From IMG/VR virus record IMGVR_UViG_3300045051_000978, positions 62,001 to 126,000 of that record: DNA of 64,000 nt. One strand, given 5' to 3'. The DNA is from a virus. The notes below the pieces were generated by a model. It was given only the letters and a program-made list of their open reading frames with translations, did not search any database and had not been told where the DNA came from. The translations under genes and the position numbers were made by a program. This document shows, piece by piece, positions 16,818 to 24,092 of the stretch. Within the stretch, counting starts at the first letter, position 1. Every line of letters starts with the position of its first letter.

Positions 16818-17774
16818 TCAGCTGTACCCGGCGAACTCGAAACCGTCAGGCAGGCCATCACCGTAGCCGTTCACCTCGTTTACGTGCCGCTCTGGATCGT
16901 GCCGGATCGTGATGTATACGCGGTCCATCTCGCCACGGGGCATCGCCTGTCCAGGCTGAAGCTTGATCTTGGAATTGTCGCAGAAAACCGTGACCGTGTA
17001 CCCCTTGTAGCCGTAATCGGCGATCTCGGCAAAATGACGACGCAGGTCCTCGTAGATGCGCTGCATGTCCGACCTGGTGATCCTGCGGTCGAGCGACCGA
17101 GGAACCGCGGTGACGCACAGCTCCTGCGGACCTTTTGACGAACGCCGCCGGTAGACGCTGACGCCGAAGCCCATTCCGCGGAAGACCCGGCGGATTGAAG
17201 GGATGTCGATTTGCATGAGCGGCTCCATGCTCGAAAGCAGCTCGTCGAAATCGTACGCGCTGTCGTCTTCGACGGACTCGCTGATGCTCTGACCGATCTT
17301 GCGGAACCTGTCGAGGACCTGGCCGCGCTCCTGCCAGTCTCTGATTGAGCTTGCCTGCCCGATGACCTCCTCGATCTGCTCCAGGAAGTACCTCAGGCGC
17401 GACCCCTCGATGTCAGGTGTTTTGACGACGAGCTTCGTGTTCGCCTGAGGCGTCGCACGCGGATTGTGCGGGTCATCGCTATCCGTAGACAAAACTGCCC
17501 CAAGCCATTCAGTGAGCTGCTCCCCTGAATCACCGACGCGAGTGCGACGAATCAAAGTGACGACAAGACCGGACCATGTGAACGCGCTCCAATCGCTGCC
17601 AATATCCCACGCTGGATCGAGCTTGAAGAGCTTTCGGTACGGACCTTCGGGTTCGCGCTTGTTGGTCGTGTAGCCGTACTCGCGAAGCGCAGACCTGTAG
17701 TCGAGCGCCTCGACCTCGTCGGTAAAGTCGAAGTCGTCCTCCAACAGCCTGTTTACGATTGCAGCAGCGCGCAC
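16818..17774 (-). CDS. Large tagged protein
   Basis: 318 residues from GTG 17774, which follows TAGTTAC by 3 nt. The N-terminus MRAAAIVNRLLEDDFDFTDE is the best example of the tag. The body contains predicted helices around residues 120-170 and a C-terminal mixed domain with YKGYTVTVFCDNSKIKL. No enzyme motif seen. Confidence 0.7.
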   Translation of the reverse strand: MRAAAIVNRLLEDDFDFTDEVEALDYRSALREYGYTTNKREPEGPYRKLFKLDPAWDIGSDWSAFTWSGLVVTLIRRTRVGDSGEQLTEWLGAVLSTDSDDPHNPRATPQANTKLVVKTPDIEGSRLRYFLEQIEEVIGQASSIRDWQERGQVLDRFRKIGQSISESVEDDSAYDFDELLSSMEPLMQIDIPSIRRVFRGMGFGVSVYRRRSSKGPQELCVTAVPRSLDRRITRSDMQRIYEDLRRHFAEIADYGYKGYTVTVFCDNSKIKLQPGQAMPRGEMDRVYITIRHDPERHVNEVNGYGDGLPDGFEFAGYS

Positions 17775-17784
17775 ACCGTAACTA

Positions 17785-18204
17785 TCAACGTGCGCGCAGC
17801 TCCATGCACAAAATCAGCTGCCTGCCGCACTCCGGGCACCAAGCTTGAAACGTCGCTTTCACTTCGTCTTCAGGCTTTGACAGCCGTCGAAAAGCCTTCA
17901 TGTCGAACGGCACTGTGAACCGTGAATGGTACGTGTTTTCAGCCGAAAACAGATGGGCGAACCTACCCGATAAAAAGCCCGTCTGGAGGTAACCAACTTG
18001 TCCGGCCCCTGGTAGTTTGGCTGCGATCTTTGCCGCCCTGTCAAACATGAGCGTGTTGTACCGCTCGTTTTCCATCAGCACGACAGCACGCGAGTGCAAG
18101 CCCCGCAAATCGTGGTCCAGAGACCGAGCTGCCGTCTGAAGCAAAGATCGGTACGAAATAGAAGTAAACCAGCTCAGCGTGAGAGCTGTTCTGTTTACAC
18201 TCAT
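17785..18204 (-). CDS. Unknown protein with CPEC
   Basis: 139 residues. CPECGRQLILC at the C-terminus may bind zinc with a distant partner. The rest (RSLDHDLRGLHSRAVVLMENERYNTLM) appears helical. It diverges from the + gene at 18273 across a 68-bp gap that contains GTCTAC but no convincing promoter boxes. Confidence 0.6.
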   Translation of the reverse strand: MSVNRTALTLSWFTSISYRSLLQTAARSLDHDLRGLHSRAVVLMENERYNTLMFDRAAKIAAKLPGAGQVGYLQTGFLSGRFAHLFSAENTYHSRFTVPFDMKAFRRLSKPEDEVKATFQAWCPECGRQLILCMELRAR

Positions 18205-18272
18205 GAAATTAGGAGTTGAACGAAAGCGCCGACAGATGCAGATTACCGGAATAGCGTTCGGTTTGTCTACAG

Positions 18273-18746
18273 ATGAAACTCAAGGTCATCATCAGCGGAG
18301 GGCAAACTGGAGCCGACCGCGCCGGTTTGGATTTTGCACGCGAAAACGGGATGTACCACGGCGGCTTTTGTCCGGCCGGCAGGCGTGCAGAAAACGGACG
18401 AATACCAGAACAGTACAAGCTGATCGAGCTGGACACGGACGACTACGCAGTGCGTACCGGCCTGAACGTGCTCATCAGCGACGCAACCGTGATCGTACAC
18501 GCCAACCCGATCACGCCTGGATCGGCGCTGACGATCCGCTGCTGTGAAGAAGCCAATCGGCCCTACCTGCTGATTCCTGTGAACATGGTTCCTCTGGAAG
18601 CAGCTTCAGCCCTCAGGAAATGGGTGTGGGCGCGAAATATCCGAGCGCTGAACGTGGCTGGCTCCCGCGAATCGCGCTGCCCAGGCGTCTACGCCTACAC
18701 GCTCGACATCCTCAATCGAGCGCACGCGATGGATCAGCCCGAATAG
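18273..18746 (+). CDS. SLOG/putative molybdenum-carrier-like protein
   Basis: 157 residues. IISGGQTGADRAGLDFA at the N-terminus, HGGFCPAGRRAENGRIPEQY, and RTGLNVLISDATVIVHAN match the putative molybdenum carrier family, a Rossmann-like SLOG member that binds nucleotide-like ligands. The SGGQTGAD loop is intact. SLOG domains are used as sensors or nucleotide hydrolases in phage-defence conflicts, so a signalling or nucleotide role is plausible. Confidence 0.8.
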   Translation: MKLKVIISGGQTGADRAGLDFARENGMYHGGFCPAGRRAENGRIPEQYKLIELDTDDYAVRTGLNVLISDATVIVHANPITPGSALTIRCCEEANRPYLLIPVNMVPLEAASALRKWVWARNIRALNVAGSRESRCPGVYAYTLDILNRAHAMDQPE

Positions 18747-18753
18747 TTAGGCC

Positions 18754-19011
18754 GTGAACAGTCTGGTCGCAAAGGTCACAGGCATCAACGAAGCCGCGGA
18801 GCACACGGTGGAAGGCTTCATCGCCATCGGACCTGACGGCCGGGTGTTCAACGGCAACGGGCAGACCGGAGCCTACGTCGTGCGCAGCGCCAATTACCTC
18901 GCCAGGATCGCCTTCCCGGGTTCTGCCATCGTGCCGGTCAAGCTGACGATCCAGGCTGACCCCTCCATCGACCCCGCAGTCCTGGCTCGCGCCATCGAGA
19001 GCATGCGCTAA
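18754..19011 (+). CDS. Small protein of unknown function
   Basis: 85 residues from GTG 18754, 3 nt after TAGTTAG. VEGFIAIGPDGRVFNGNG followed by AYVVRSANYLARIAF suggests a small alpha/beta fold. Linked to the SLOG gene by a 7-nt gap. Confidence 0.6.
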   Translation: MNSLVAKVTGINEAAEHTVEGFIAIGPDGRVFNGNGQTGAYVVRSANYLARIAFPGSAIVPVKLTIQADPSIDPAVLARAIESMR

Positions 19012-19162
19012 AACGCGGACGCCCTGCGACCGCGCCCAAGAAACGCAGCCGCAGGGCTCCTTGCATGGCACTCAAACTCCCGCTTACGTCCTAACTACGT
19101 TGGAGCAAATCGTCAACAATTTGCTTGCACCACTACTGTTTTCGCGTATGCCCATGCCCTGC
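19012..19162. other. Intergenic region before the PEP-CTERM gene
   Basis: A hairpin with 8-bp arms GCCCTGCG/CGCAGGGC (about 19020-19060) lies after the upstream stop, but lacks a U-tract. A short inverted repeat GCAAAT/ATTTGC lies around 19101-19120. A weak candidate promoter (TTGCAC, 16 bp, TATGCC) ends 10 nt before ATG 19163. No other gene seen. Confidence 0.4.
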
Positions 19163-19798
19163 ATGAAGCACATTATCCTCAGCCTCCTGATGGCCGCGGC
19201 ATTCTCCGCCAACGCCTCCAACATCACCATCGACACGCTTCCGGCGACTTCCAACGTCGGACCGTTCTCGGACACCTCCATCGCAACCTGGGGCCAGACG
19301 TTCCGCTCTCCTGGAGCTGGCACGCTCGACCGGTTCCGGCTGTCGCTGGACATCGTCGAACCGGGCGAGTTCAAGTTCTACCTCAGCGAGTGGGCCGGCG
19401 ACCGAGCCACCGGAGTCCTGCTCTACGAGAGCATCCTGCTCAGCCCTTCCGCTGGCGATTTCCTCCTCGACGTTCAGCCGAACGTGGCGCTCAAGGCCAA
19501 CACCGACTACGTCGCGTTCGTAAACAATTCGGCGTTCAGGAACACCGGATTGCCCCTGAACGCCGGAATCGACACGGGTGCCAGCTACCTCGGCGGCAAC
19601 CTCTATTTCAACGACAACGGCACATCGTTTCCCGCCTTGTCCGTCTCATCCTGGATTGACGTTGGTCTCGACGCGGCTTTCCGCGCCGACATCACCGTCT
19701 CCACTGTCCCCGAATCCGGAAGCACGACGCTGTACGGTGCGATGGCCCTTGGTGTACTGGCCTGGCTACGGTTCCGTCGGAATCAGCAGCAGGTTTGA
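19163..19798 (+). CDS. Exported protein with PEP-CTERM-like sorting tail
   Basis: 211 residues from ATG 19163; in-frame ATGs exist at 19148 and 19154. MKHIILSLLMAAAFSANA is a signal peptide. The middle is a beta-sandwich-like domain (TWGQTFRSPGAGTLDRF...). The end VPESGSTTLYGAMALGVLA plus LRFRRN is a complete PEP-CTERM tripartite tail: VPE-x-GST motif, membrane helix, Arg cluster. In bacteria this tail is recognised by exosortase. This phage copy should be anchored or sorted in the host envelope. It is flanked by exported FnIII-like genes. Confidence 0.85.
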   Translation: MKHIILSLLMAAAFSANASNITIDTLPATSNVGPFSDTSIATWGQTFRSPGAGTLDRFRLSLDIVEPGEFKFYLSEWAGDRATGVLLYESILLSPSAGDFLLDVQPNVALKANTDYVAFVNNSAFRNTGLPLNAGIDTGASYLGGNLYFNDNGTSFPALSVSSWIDVGLDAAFRADITVSTVPESGSTTLYGAMALGVLAWLRFRRNQQQV

Positions 19799-20200
19799 TG
19801 GCACCCCCTCGACCACGCCGTTCAACGCCGACATCGAGACGAACGTCAACGGCTTACTGCCGCCGGCTACGCCACTCATCAAAACCTTCTGCGCTGTCTT
19901 GGGAAGGTCCACTGAGTTTGTAGCACCACCGCTTCGCCACCAGTACAGGCGATACCCGCTGATTGAAGTGTCTACGGTTTGATCAGGCAGCAAAGGCTGC
20001 GTCCAGGAAAACACCTGAGCACCGCGGCCCACGATGTAGACACCAGACAGGTTTGTAGCGTCCGTCACAGGGACGCTTGGAGCCGCTACCGCAGAGACCG
20101 AGATGACGCGCAACGCGCCTTTCTCGGTCTCTTTCTTTGCCGGAGCAGCCGTCTTGCACCCAACGGCCATCAGGAGCAAGACAAGCGGTAGGAAGCGCAT
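19766..20200 (-). CDS. Lipoprotein with FnIII-like module
   Basis: 144 residues. MRFLPLVLLLMAVGCKT is a lipoprotein signal with lipobox A-V-G-C, Cys at residue 15. A linker and an FnIII-like module follow (VFSWTQPLLPDQTVDTSISGYRLYWW). It overlaps the convergent PEP-CTERM gene by 33 bp and is preceded two bases upstream by the stop of the next FnIII gene. Confidence 0.75.
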   Translation of the reverse strand: MRFLPLVLLLMAVGCKTAAPAKKETEKGALRVISVSAVAAPSVPVTDATNLSGVYIVGRGAQVFSWTQPLLPDQTVDTSISGYRLYWWRSGGATNSVDLPKTAQKVLMSGVAGGSKPLTFVSMSALNGVVEGVPSNLLLIPTEP

Positions 20201-20202
20201 GC

Positions 20203-20817
20203 TCAGTTGCGGCGCACGTTGACGGACGCCGGGATGCGGAGGTTGAGCGCAGCGCTCTGCGCGGACTCAAGGCTGTTCGTGCCGACGGCTGAAACCTGCA
20301 CGGCGTAGAGCACTCCGGGCACGAGGGACGGCAGATCGATCACCACAGGTGACGCTGTTCCACGTGGAACGGTGAGCATCAGCACGCCGTTCGTAGACAC
20401 CTTGAAACTGCCCACCGAGGTGTCGGCGTACGGAAACGTGACGCCAGCCTTACCGCGCCCACGGTTTGCTGCGGCAAGCGACACAGGAACCGCCGGAGGC
20501 TGCGGCGTTGCTACCGTCGCCGAAACTTCGTTCGAGAACTCCGACTCCAGCCCGGCCGAGTTGAACGCGGTGACTGCGAAGTAGGTGGTGATGTCGTAGA
20601 AGACGTTGGTGACTGTATACGTCGTCACCAAACCCAGCGTGACGGTGTTCGTGTAATTCCGAGAGGCCGTACCGTAGTAGACCTTGTACCCTGCCAGATC
20701 GGGCTCCGTGTTCGCGTCCCACGCGAGACCCACCGAGGCAGCATTGATTTTCGGGCCAATGAGAATGGCCACGAAAAGCGTAAACAACAGGACAACTTTG
20801 TTGGTAATGTTCTTCAT
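20203..20817 (-). CDS. Exported protein with FnIII-like modules
   Basis: 204 residues from ATG 20817. MKNITNKVVLLFTLFVAILI is a signal peptide with cleavage near INA. First module: VGLAWDANTEPDLAGYKVYYG, then FAVTAFNSAGLESEFSNEV, a canonical bacterial FnIII. A second, divergent module ends PGVLYAVQVSAVGTNSLES. It is the largest of four exported FnIII-like proteins in this window. Confidence 0.8.
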   Translation of the reverse strand: MKNITNKVVLLFTLFVAILIGPKINAASVGLAWDANTEPDLAGYKVYYGTASRNYTNTVTLGLVTTYTVTNVFYDITTYFAVTAFNSAGLESEFSNEVSATVATPQPPAVPVSLAAANRGRGKAGVTFPYADTSVGSFKVSTNGVLMLTVPRGTASPVVIDLPSLVPGVLYAVQVSAVGTNSLESAQSAALNLRIPASVNVRRN

Positions 20818-20823
20818 GGGCAA

Positions 20824-20865
20824 AGTGGGCCGTGGTTTGCGGCCCTGCCCTAAGTAGAACCCAAC
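20824..20865. other. Short intergenic hairpin
   Basis: GGGCCG and CGGCCC pair around a TGGTTTG loop between the genes at 20817 and 20866. On the minus strand it lies just before ATG 20817 and could act as a weak terminator or mask translation. Confidence 0.4.
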
Positions 20866-21120
20866 TCAGCCGTGCAGTATTTGCGGCCCCAACGTAGCGC
20901 CCATCACGCGAGGCGGCTCAGGAAGGTCAAGCGGTCTGAGCGCTATCCGCACCATCACCTGCGCATAGCTGCTGTTGAATGTGTTCTGGAGCATCTCTCC
21001 CTGAAGCGTCCAGCCCTTGGCCAGAAGGGCGTTTACCCCTGTCTCGAAGTCCTCGGCGGTTGCGGCGCGCACGATCTTCAGCTCTACGGGTTGCGGATGC
21101 AGCGGCATGTTCATGCTCAC
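20866..21120 (-). CDS. Small protein, DUF1737-like
   Basis: 84 residues; ATG 21120 or a second ATG six bases later. AEDFETGVNALLAKGWTLQGE is the short strand-helix pattern of proteins annotated DUF1737-like. It overlaps the 3' part of the sigma-factor frame by 194 bp, which is unusual here and discussed as a finding. Confidence 0.6.
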   Translation of the reverse strand: MSMNMPLHPQPVELKIVRAATAEDFETGVNALLAKGWTLQGEMLQNTFNSSYAQVMVRIALRPLDLPEPPRVMGATLGPQILHG

Positions 21121-21799
21121 GTAGAACCGACTTGGCGCGAATCTTCCGCCGAAGCTTGTCCAAAATCCGACCGTGCATCTGGCATACGGCAGCCAGCGTT
21201 ACCCCGAAGTGGTTGGCGATAGCCTCGAACGTCGAATCGTGCATGTAGCGCTGAATCAAGACGTAGCGCTCGCGCTCAGAAAGGTCGTCGAGATAAGGAG
21301 CCAGGGACCGAAGCTCGTCGCTGAGTTCGACGGCAGCGCTGGGCGTCGGCCGGTCGTCTGGCAACACCTCTTCCGGGGCGACTCCGTGGCAATAGGTGTC
21401 GATCAGCTTGAACAGCTCGACTTCAGACTCCGGCAGGCTGAGCAGCTCGCCGATCACGTCATGCGCGACATCCGCGCCGCGCAGCTGCTGAATCGTCTGC
21501 CTGTGCTCGTCGTACCGGTTGAAGCGCTCCAGCTCAGATCGCGTGAAGAAGCTCTGCCGGCGAAGCTCGTCGTAGATCGCGCCTCGAATTCTGAGGGCCG
21601 CGTACGCCTTGAAAGTTGCTGGATTACCTCCAACGCCTCGAACCGCCGCCTTCCACAGCCCTACGAGCCCTGCCGAGCGTAGCGCCTCAATGTCCAGCGA
21701 CCCTACCTGGCTGAGGCCCGAGATCACGTTCTGAGTGACCCCAAGCGCGTACCTGTAGTATTCCTCGAATAGGCGCTCAGCCTCGACGTTCGGCTGCAC
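20927..21799 (-). CDS. RNA polymerase sigma factor, sigma28-like
   Basis: 290 residues in the open frame. Region 2 is visible at about residues 15-85 (DIEALRSAGLVGLWKAAV, then AYAALRIRGAIYDELRRQ) and region 4 at about 165-225 (LSERERYVLIQRYMHD then SFEAIANHFGV-like helix-turn-helix text). FliA/WhiG-type factors are of this kind. A phage sigma would redirect host RNA polymerase. The last 65 residues are an Arg-rich tail overlapping another gene and may not be a normal part of the protein. Confidence 0.8.
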   Translation of the reverse strand: MQPNVEAERLFEEYYRYALGVTQNVISGLSQVGSLDIEALRSAGLVGLWKAAVRGVGGNPATFKAYAALRIRGAIYDELRRQSFFTRSELERFNRYDEHRQTIQQLRGADVAHDVIGELLSLPESEVELFKLIDTYCHGVAPEEVLPDDRPTPSAAVELSDELRSLAPYLDDLSERERYVLIQRYMHDSTFEAIANHFGVTLAAVCQMHGRILDKLRRKIRAKSVLREHEHAAASATRRAEDRARRNRRGLRDRGKRPSGQGLDASGRDAPEHIQQQLCAGDGADSAQTA

Positions 21800-21807
21800 G
21801 CCATAAC

Positions 21808-23157
21808 CTACGCATGGGGATCGGCCAAAACGCCAGTGGTAAACGTCTTCTCAACGCTGGTGCGCCCTTCGGAGTAGAGCGCCAGCGGAATGCGAAGCCC
21901 GACCGAGAACAGGTTCGCAAGGTCGTCCGTTTTGAGATTTTCGACGCGGCAGGACGTGATCGGACGCACACGTTCCAGCTGCGCAGACTGACGTTTACGC
22001 GCTTCCAGGTCGTCAGCGTCGAGCGGCTTGAGGGCGAACGGCTGCGAACTGCGAAGGCCCTCGGTAAGGCGAAAATCACCCACGCGAGCAATCTGGTCGA
22101 GGCAGGTCACTGCCAGCGCGTCGAGCCCGCCGTTTGTCTTGGCGACATCGATGCTGTACCGGAGGATGTCCAGGTTCCACCAGCCGCAGCGAAGCTTGCT
22201 CTGCCACGGATTCTCGGGGTTGTACTCGTCCGGCAGCGCCTGCGTAAGCAGATCATCCTGACCTACAAAAGGCCCGGCTCCGTGGCGTGTGGCGTAGGCG
22301 CGGATGACTCCGATGACCGTCCGTGGGCACCTGACCTCAGCTTCGTCCAGGACGACGTGCGCGTTGCGCGCCGTGGTGGTGGACCAAGTCGTGTACGGAT
22401 GGAATCCGTAATTCTCGTCGAGGAGAACGCCCTGGGCACCCTCCATGATCGCCGTATCGTACCGGTTGAGCAGCTCCGCAACCTCCATCGGATCGTTCAG
22501 GATCGTGACCTTCTGGCCCCAGGCCACGTAGCGCTGGACCAGGTCTGAAACAGGCACGTCCATGGTGCTCAACTCCTTGACAACGATCTTGTTGGTCAGA
22601 TCGAGCGGAAAGCGCCCCACAGTCTGCCGCATCACGGTTCGCAGGTGCTGAAGCTTGGTTTCAAGCAACTCAGGCTGAAGAACATCTTCGATCACCGGAG
22701 CCATGGTGAGCGCCGCGGTGGCGTAGGCGACCGTCTCGCCGATGCCCATACCGCAGCTGCCGTGCCGGTTGTCGCCGCGGGCCAGCTCGCGCAGCCGGTT
22801 GGCCATCCGGTGGTAGGGCGTGGTCATCAGGCACCGGCCGTCCACGTACATGCGGTTGAACGCTCCGGTGACGCCTTGCTTCACGAGGTGAGCTTCCTCG
22901 TGGACCATCGCCAGCGGGTTGACCAGACACGGCCCGGCCAGGAGCGTCCGGCACCCTGGAACAAACGTCCCTGAGCCGAACTGCGCGAAGCAGTGGTGCT
23001 TCCCTGAGATCGCATCGACGACGTTATGGCCGGCTTGGGCTCCTCCGTTGAAACGGACGACCAGCTCGGCTCCGTACCGGCGCACCAGGGCATCCACCAC
23101 GGTGCCCTTGCCGGAGTCTCCGTATCCCAGGTCAACGACGACGAACGCGTTTTTCAC
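21808..23157 (-). CDS. Divergent adenylosuccinate synthetase-like enzyme (PurA/PurZ family)
   Basis: 449 residues. The P-loop is GYGDSGKGTVVD, where E. coli PurA has GDEGKGK: the catalytic Asp is kept but the next Glu is Ser. AQAGHNVV keeps the His of PurA GHNAGH. RHGAGPF matches RVGAGPF. The guanine-specificity motif TKLD is TCLD here, so GTP preference may be lost. Phage PurZ enzymes make 2-aminoadenine precursors but replace the Asp with Ser, so this is not a typical PurZ. It is likely a purine nucleotide ligase acting on IMP or dGMP-like substrate. Confidence 0.8.
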   Translation of the reverse strand: MKNAFVVVDLGYGDSGKGTVVDALVRRYGAELVVRFNGGAQAGHNVVDAISGKHHCFAQFGSGTFVPGCRTLLAGPCLVNPLAMVHEEAHLVKQGVTGAFNRMYVDGRCLMTTPYHRMANRLRELARGDNRHGSCGMGIGETVAYATAALTMAPVIEDVLQPELLETKLQHLRTVMRQTVGRFPLDLTNKIVVKELSTMDVPVSDLVQRYVAWGQKVTILNDPMEVAELLNRYDTAIMEGAQGVLLDENYGFHPYTTWSTTTARNAHVVLDEAEVRCPRTVIGVIRAYATRHGAGPFVGQDDLLTQALPDEYNPENPWQSKLRCGWWNLDILRYSIDVAKTNGGLDALAVTCLDQIARVGDFRLTEGLRSSQPFALKPLDADDLEARKRQSAQLERVRPITSCRVENLKTDDLANLFSVGLRIPLALYSEGRTSVEKTFTTGVLADPHA

Positions 23158-23314
23158 GGTAGCTCACTCGATCAGGTTCAAAGTTCAACTCACGCCGCGT
23201 CATGTTGCGCACTTCGGCGTCCGCATGCAAAATCGATTCCGCAGTCACCTCGCCCTCCATCTTCACCTTGACGCCTCCGGATTTGCCGGTGGCGCGGAAG
23301 GCGTATCGTTTCAA
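23132..23314 (-). CDS. Small basic protein
   Basis: 60 residues from TTG 23314, which overlaps the upstream stop (TTGA). KRYAFRATGKSGGVKVKMEG then SILHADAEVRNMTRRELNF looks like a small DNA-binding or signal-type fold, but no family is recognised. It overlaps the PurA-like start by 26 bp. Confidence 0.5.
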   Translation of the reverse strand: MKRYAFRATGKSGGVKVKMEGEVTAESILHADAEVRNMTRRELNFEPDRVSYREKRVRRR

Positions 23315-23670
23315 AACGGGTGCAGCTCCATCTCCATCTCGTCGATCTGTTGGCATAGGTCAAAGTAGCGTTCGGTCCATTTCAGATCACCGCGTTTACA
23401 CCCGAGCGAGTTCACCTCGCAGGTGTGTCGAGTGCAGATCGGTCGAAGATGAGGGAGCACCGTACACCCGGCCGGTCCCATGAACGGCAGCCGAGGATGA
23501 CCTGTTCGCGCCAGGGTGACGCCCCACTTCTCCTGCGCCCAGCGCTCCGCTTCACGGCAGTATTCGGCACCGCAGCACGAGTTGGGTACTCGACACGCAG
23601 CGCACTCCGGCCGCGTCAGGTCCGACAGCTGGCGGTACAGCTCAACCAGCTGCTCTTCGCCAGGGCTCAT
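23311..23670 (-). CDS. Cysteine-rich protein, possible Fe-S or zinc cluster
   Basis: 119 residues with about ten Cys: CAACRVPNSCCGAEYC near residue 25-40, then GCTVLPHLRPICTRHTC. This resembles the CxxC...C clusters of YkgJ-like metal-binding proteins. No catalytic domain is obvious. Coupled to neighbours on both sides. Confidence 0.65.
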   Translation of the reverse strand: MSPGEEQLVELYRQLSDLTRPECAACRVPNSCCGAEYCREAERWAQEKWGVTLARTGHPRLPFMGPAGCTVLPHLRPICTRHTCEVNSLGCKRGDLKWTERYFDLCQQIDEMEMELHPF

Positions 23671-23972
23671 ACCGACTTGATGAAGCTGGAAATATCCCTG
23701 ACCAACCGCAATTGATCCTCGGGGAATTTTTCCAAGGTGCGTTCATCGGCAACCTCCAGGTCCTTCTCGCCGTATACCAAAATCGCGCCGCAACGACCGC
23801 AGACCGACAGGTCACCCGGCTTAGGTGAAACCTTGTCAGCATCAGTGACCGCTGTCGCGCCGTCCATCTTGACCAAGCACACCGGGCACTCGTACCACTT
23901 TGTTTTCACGGAGTGCTCCGCGACAACGATGACGCGCTTTTCAGGGCGCATCGGTCCAGTGGGGTCTCTCAT
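23667..23972 (-). CDS. Zinc-ribbon protein
   Basis: 101 residues. CPVC near residue 30 and CGRC near residue 58 form a four-Cys zinc ribbon, followed by a helical C-terminus. It is the first gene after a terminator and a promoter, and leads an operon with the Cys-rich, small basic and PurA-like genes. Confidence 0.7.
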   Translation of the reverse strand: MRDPTGPMRPEKRVIVVAEHSVKTKWYECPVCLVKMDGATAVTDADKVSPKPGDLSVCGRCGAILVYGEKDLEVADERTLEKFPEDQLRLVRDISSFIKSV

Positions 23973-23979
23973 TGTTTAC

Positions 23980-24008
23980 AGTTTACGCATCAGTGCCTTC
24001 AGTTTCAA
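23980..24008 (-). promoter_or_regulatory. Sigma70-like promoter on the minus strand
   Basis: TTGAAA (24003-24008), 17 bp, TAAACT (23980-23985), then 7 nt to ATG 23972. Two GTTTAC-type sites (23974, 23981) overlap the -10. Transcription should start almost at the ATG. Confidence 0.6.
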
Positions 24009-24010
24009 TA

Positions 24011-24040
24011 CAAAACGGCCCCAGGTTTCCCTGGGGCCGT
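24011..24040 (-). terminator. Intrinsic terminator with GNRA loop
   Basis: An 11-bp GC-rich stem (ACGGCCCCAGG paired with CCTGGGGCCGT) closes a GAAA tetraloop on the minus strand and is followed by TTTTG. It ends the vWA transcript. Confidence 0.85.
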
Positions 24041-24092
24041 AGTGCTGAACAAGCCAACCGACCAAGCTGCCTGGAAGCCGACCAGGCAAAGA

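Noticed and set aside
19020-19060. Terminator after the 18754 gene
   Set aside because: The hairpin is stable but lacks a U-tract, so it is described only as a hairpin.
21808-23157. Calling the PurA-like gene purZ
   Set aside because: The catalytic Asp is kept and no other Z-genome gene is visible in the window.
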